Assembly (NCBI GenBank): GCA_023666615.1
Contig: JAMPBQ010000001.1
Coordinates: 629,225-693,224 of the forward strand
Reading direction: 5' to 3'
Source of the DNA: Clostridium sp.
Lineage (GTDB): Bacteria > Bacteroidota > Bacteroidia > Bacteroidales > Muribaculaceae
DNA: 64,000 nt
Shown here in pieces: positions 60,512 to 64,000 of the stretch. Every line of letters starts with the position of its first letter. Within the stretch, counting starts at the first letter, position 1. Both the position numbers and the translations under genes were made by a program. Below the pieces are notes generated by a model. It worked only from the letters and a program-made list of their open reading frames with translations, was not told the origin of the DNA and ran no database searches.

Positions 60512-62776
60512 ATGAAGCATTTCTACAAGTTAACAACAACATTGGCAGTGTGCGCTCTATGCTTAACGGCAGAGGCCAAGGCCGCAGCCCCAGCAATGAG
60601 GCAGGAGAGCAACATGAGCCAAATCATGAGGAAGATGGCTCCAAACGCCGGGATGACGCTGAGCCAGCGCAATGCACAGATTGCCAAGATCAACACAAAC
60701 ATCACAAAGAAAGTAAATCCCCTTGAGGAGGGGAACATGGCAGAGGAGCTCCTCCAGCCAAGCACGAGCGTAGGACCCGTAGAGAGGTTCCTGGACATGG
60801 ACGGCCCCAACGGGGAAATGTGGTACTATACCTCGAAGCTGTGGTGCAAGCCCGTGCAGCATGAATACTACGTGGACCAGATTCTGACCGAATACGAATA
60901 CTGCATCTACGATTCGCAGATGCAGCTGGTGGGCACGATCCACGACAAGATGCGCTACCGCGACAACGAGGTGCGCGTGCCCGGGCCGTCGCTAGGCATC
61001 GACCTCCTGCCGGTGGTGACCCAGCGCTTCTTCAATACCGACGACAAGTACGAGATAGTGGTGTCGATAGCGGTGAACACTACCACAGAGGGCATGAACG
61101 CCTACCGCTCAGTGATCTATTCACTAAACGGGGATAAAGAGACCCTGCCCGTATACGACGCGGCAAGCGGCAAGGACGTGGAGAAGGTGTGCGACAAGCC
61201 CGTGGCTGAATACGAGTCGTTCATCAATGATGTGCTTGACGCCTCCACCAACGGCGATGAGAATTACTTTATGACCTTTGCGGCCTATGACACTCCAGAT
61301 TTCCTGGAGAACATCGGCAACCTGAGCGAGGAAGAGATGTACTGGGAGCTGGTGAAATCGCAGACGATGATACTCAACATCCGCGGCAAGGTAGACGCCA
61401 GCGGAGAGCTGTCGAAGGTGGCCTCAATCAAGCTGCCCTATCTGCAATTCCAAGGCAACCAGGAGACATCGGCAGTGGCCATCTCCAGCATGTACAATGG
61501 AAAGCCCTACATGGTGGTACCGCATTACAAAGAGCCATTTTTCAACCCCTACTACAGCACGACTGACGACATATCGATGCGCGAGGGCAACAGCCTTGTG
61601 ATAGACATGTACGAGCTGCATCCCAACAGCGCTACACTGGCCTACACGACTGAGATACCGATGATGAAGGATACGGACCACGACGCCTATTTCACCTACT
61701 ATTCAGTGGGCAACCTTCGCTGGGGGAAGGATATAGACTTTGGGCATTTCACGACCGACGGCAAGCCGAGCTTCTACGTGATGCGCAGCAACTTTAAAAT
61801 CGCCCTTGACGGCGAGGCCGATTATTGCTTCTATGTCTATGACTCGAGCGGCAAGCTCAAGACAACGCTGTTTGAATACGCCGACAGCAATGTGGAGCTG
61901 ACCAATGTAGAAGGCGAGAATCCGCTGCACTGCTTCGTATTTTACGATGAGGACTACTATTATTATATGGTAGACCTATATGAAGGACTAACGAGAAAGA
62001 CCGTGACGATACCAGCAACGCTGCAGGCAGACCCAGACAGCGACCCCGACCTGATGCTGGCCAACTTCGACCGCGTGCCGATGGGCGCAGGCGACTGGAA
62101 ATACTGCTTTGAGCTGCGCGTGCCCACCGTTGACGAGGACGAGAATGACGTGATGCGCGTGGCATGGTTTGACAAGGCCGGCAAGTATGAGCGCATGGAC
62201 TACATCAATATGGGCAAGAACGTGTACTATGCACAGAGCTACATGAACGGAGCGATGCTGCACCCGAAGACTTTCCACTCCGGCGACGAATATGAATACA
62301 TGCTTTTGGTGAAGCGCGGCATCCAGGCCGGATCGACCGAATCGCAGGAGGAGCTGATTGTGGCGCAGCCGCAATCGGAGGACAACGACTGGAAAGGCAA
62401 AACACTACTGCACCTTCAGCCGTGCGAGAAAGGCGCAATGAGGAATATCCAGATTTCGCCGGTGTTTGACGGCACCAACAAGCTGATGATCACCTGGCTG
62501 AATGAGAGCGACGGCGAGAACGGCTACACTGCGGATTTCTATGACCTGCCCTTTGACAAATCGTCGGCCGGCATCGGCGACATCACAGGGGAGTCGGATT
62601 CACGCATATCGTTTGACGGCAACACCGTGAAATGCCAAGGCGAGAACATAACGATATACAACATGCAAGGCGTGCCTGTGGCGCAGGGCATTGGCGAGGC
62701 AGAGACAGCGTCGCTGCCCGCGGGCATATACCTGGCTGTGGCCGGCGAATCCACGCTGAAGATTGCGGTGAAATAA
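60512..62776 (+). CDS. Secreted T9SS cargo protein, unrecognised
   Basis: 754 residues. Signal peptide (1-25); N-terminal Met/Asn/Gln-rich helical part (to about 85); then a long beta-rich body (90-680) with many Tyr/Asp motifs such as YYTSKLWCKP, FVFYDEDYYYYMVDLYEG and MTFAAYDTPD, suggesting beta-propeller or repeated beta-sandwich structure; and a C-terminal NITIYNMQGVPVAQ...LPAGIYLAVAGESTLKI sorting tail for T9SS. No enzymatic signature is recognised. It has its own promoter and stands alone between two peptidase genes. Confidence 0.8.
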   Translation: MKHFYKLTTTLAVCALCLTAEAKAAAPAMRQESNMSQIMRKMAPNAGMTLSQRNAQIAKINTNITKKVNPLEEGNMAEELLQPSTSVGPVERFLDMDGPNGEMWYYTSKLWCKPVQHEYYVDQILTEYEYCIYDSQMQLVGTIHDKMRYRDNEVRVPGPSLGIDLLPVVTQRFFNTDDKYEIVVSIAVNTTTEGMNAYRSVIYSLNGDKETLPVYDAASGKDVEKVCDKPVAEYESFINDVLDASTNGDENYFMTFAAYDTPDFLENIGNLSEEEMYWELVKSQTMILNIRGKVDASGELSKVASIKLPYLQFQGNQETSAVAISSMYNGKPYMVVPHYKEPFFNPYYSTTDDISMREGNSLVIDMYELHPNSATLAYTTEIPMMKDTDHDAYFTYYSVGNLRWGKDIDFGHFTTDGKPSFYVMRSNFKIALDGEADYCFYVYDSSGKLKTTLFEYADSNVELTNVEGENPLHCFVFYDEDYYYYMVDLYEGLTRKTVTIPATLQADPDSDPDLMLANFDRVPMGAGDWKYCFELRVPTVDEDENDVMRVAWFDKAGKYERMDYINMGKNVYYAQSYMNGAMLHPKTFHSGDEYEYMLLVKRGIQAGSTESQEELIVAQPQSEDNDWKGKTLLHLQPCEKGAMRNIQISPVFDGTNKLMITWLNESDGENGYTADFYDLPFDKSSAGIGDITGESDSRISFDGNTVKCQGENITIYNMQGVPVAQGIGEAETASLPAGIYLAVAGESTLKIAVK

Positions 62777-62811
62777 GATGACGTGATTTCACGTAGGCTC
62801 CGATGGAATTT

Positions 62812-62877
62812 CACCACGGATTTCACGGAGGCTCCGATGGGAATTTCCACCACGGATTTCACAGATTACACGGATTA
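62812..62877. repeat. Dispersed ACCACGGATTTCACGG repeat, two copies
   Basis: Copies at 62812-62829 and 62849-62877, separated by GGCTCCGATGG, which also precedes the first copy (62796-62806), so the larger unit is a direct repeat of about 36 bp. Confidence 0.8.
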
Positions 62878-62914
62878 CTTTAATAGGATTTTTTATTGGA
62901 TTATTTCAGAATAG

Positions 62915-64000
62915 ATGAAGAATAGATATATATTGCTTGGGGGGCTGGCGCTGGCGGCGATGCCGCTGATGGCCAAGACCCTAAGCCCGGAGGAGGCATT
63001 GGCCCGCGCCAATCAGGACACCAACGGGAAGAGAATGGCCGCATCCGCGCCGCTGAAGCTGGCGCATACGTCCAAGACGCCGTCGGGAGAGGCTGCAGTG
63101 TACGTGTTCAACCGCGGAGAGAACCTGGGCTACATGCTTTTGGGCGCGGACGACATGGCATTGCCGGTGCTGGGCTATTCCGACGAGGGCAGCTTCGCAG
63201 TGGAGAACATTTCGCCGGACTTTGAGTGGTGGCTTTCGGAATATGGCCGACGGATAGAATACGCCAACCAATCCGGGGCTCTGTCAGGGGCATCCGCCGA
63301 AGATCAGGGCGAGGGCCCGAAATTCCTGTTCGCCACGGCCGTCAAGGGCGAGGCGATCGCTCCGCAGATCAAGACCCTATGGGACCAGATAGAGCCCTAC
63401 AACAACAAGGCGCCGCTCTATGGCGCCAACCGCACCTACACCGGATGCGTGGCGACGGCCATGGCGCAGGTGATGAACTATTGGCAATATCCCGAAAAAG
63501 GGCAGGGCAGCATCTCCTACACCAGCGAATCAATCGCAAAGAAGCTGACCCTTGACTTTTCGCGCAAGAAATTCGACTGGGCCAATATGCTGGAGCGCTA
63601 TATCCCCGGCGAATACACCAGCGCGCAGGCGGATGCCGTGGCTTACCTGATGCAGGCATGCGGCTACTCCGTAAGGAGCGACTACAGCACCGACGCCACC
63701 GGCGCCCTGGCGATGAACATCCGCAAGGGCCTGGTGAAATACTTCAATTACGACGGCAACTCCAAATATGAGCTCAGGGCATACTACACTACGCCCGAGT
63801 GGGAGCAGATGATCTATGACAACCTCAAGAACGTAGGCCCGATCCTCTACGGCGGCGGCTCGTACCTCGGCGGCGGCCACTCCTTCATCTGCGACGGCTA
63901 CGACGGCAACGGGATGTTCCACTTCAACTGGGGATGGAGCGGCATCTCAAACGGCTACTTCGCGCTTGACGCGCTGACGCCCGACGCGCTTGGAACAGGC
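62915..64000 (+). CDS. C10 family cysteine peptidase (streptopain-like), cut by window end
   Basis: 362 codons are seen, open to the last base. Signal peptide (1-20), a Spi-like pro-domain (about 21-140) and the papain-like catalytic domain. The nucleophile is in RTYTGCVATAMAQVMNYWQYP and the His in LGGGHSFICDGYDGNGMFHFNWGWSG, the two hallmarks of the streptopain/interpain family. The protein is secreted as a zymogen. Further C-terminal domains, probably a T9SS tail, are outside the window. Two dispersed repeats lie just before the start. Confidence 0.93.
   Translation, partial: MKNRYILLGGLALAAMPLMAKTLSPEEALARANQDTNGKRMAASAPLKLAHTSKTPSGEAAVYVFNRGENLGYMLLGADDMALPVLGYSDEGSFAVENISPDFEWWLSEYGRRIEYANQSGALSGASAEDQGEGPKFLFATAVKGEAIAPQIKTLWDQIEPYNNKAPLYGANRTYTGCVATAMAQVMNYWQYPEKGQGSISYTSESIAKKLTLDFSRKKFDWANMLERYIPGEYTSAQADAVAYLMQACGYSVRSDYSTDATGALAMNIRKGLVKYFNYDGNSKYELRAYYTTPEWEQMIYDNLKNVGPILYGGGSYLGGGHSFICDGYDGNGMFHFNWGWSGISNGYFALDALTPDALGTG

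Overview
The window looks like chromosomal DNA of a Bacteroidales bacterium, most plausibly Muribaculaceae (S24-7) or a close relative. Evidence: promoter elements of the Bacteroidetes type (TTTG, about 19 nt, TAnnTTTG), weak or absent Shine-Dalgarno sequences, type IX secretion (T9SS) components and sorting tails, DUF4369/TlpA and DUF3109 proteins, a secreted class of plant-glycan hydrolases, and a class I fumarase with a Pta-AckA acetate pathway as expected of a gut anaerobe. Species assignment is inference.

Layout. 1-4.6 kb: TPM/LemA envelope pair, a structured non-coding RNA candidate ending in a terminator, a TlpA-like thioredoxin, a VanZ protein and a histidine phosphatase. 4.7-12.4 kb: tRNA-Arg, ung, a T9SS plug-family protein, DUF3109, a HipA-like kinase overlapping a DUF3037 gene, clpP, an Rpn-type nuclease, an M23 peptidase, a MerR regulator and ruvA. 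12.4-14.5 kb: a secreted GH43. 14.6-18.1 kb (minus): the translation operon thrS-infC-rpmI-rplT, followed by rpsU. 18.2-20.1 kb: an accessory AAA ATPase flanked by two different tandem-repeat blocks, then a 36-codon cysteine-rich microprotein gene. 20.3-23.7 kb (minus): GH51 arabinofuranosidase, DUF486 and a C45-type hydrolase. 23.8-25.4 kb: thioesterase and dprA. 25.3-30.9 kb (minus): an RND efflux operon. 31.0-36.3 kb: an AraC regulator, a heparinase II/III-like lyase and a GH31 enzyme, a small polysaccharide-use locus without SusC/SusD. 36.5-39.5 kb: membrane proteins, glutathione peroxidase and an alpha/beta hydrolase.

39.7-43.5 kb (minus): cell-wall amidase, YiiX-like lipoprotein, DUF3298 lipoprotein and a glycerophosphodiesterase. 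43.6-47.3 kb: a three-gene cluster of a T9SS-exported beta-helix protein, a membrane Ser/Thr kinase with outside MORN repeats, and an SGNH hydrolase. 47.5-51 kb: fumarase, a T9SS-exported carbohydrate-binding-like protein, and an array of 68-bp palindromic repeats. 51-54.3 kb (minus): NfeD-type protease, a flippase-like membrane protein and a ThiE/TenI-like barrel. 54.5-57.3 kb: pta, ackA and a four-helix-bundle protein. 57.4-64 kb: M16 peptidase, an unrecognised T9SS cargo, and a C10 (streptopain-like) peptidase cut by the window end.

The most unusual material is non-coding or combinatorial: an H-type pseudoknot RNA with terminator near 1.7 kb; four sites with exact 33-bp phasing at the promoter of the AAA ATPase; the 68-bp double-palindrome array; and the beta-helix/kinase/SGNH cluster, whose kinase has an altered catalytic loop. 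From about 43.6 kb onward the plus strand is visibly G-rich in genes of either orientation and between genes, which is not so clear to the left.
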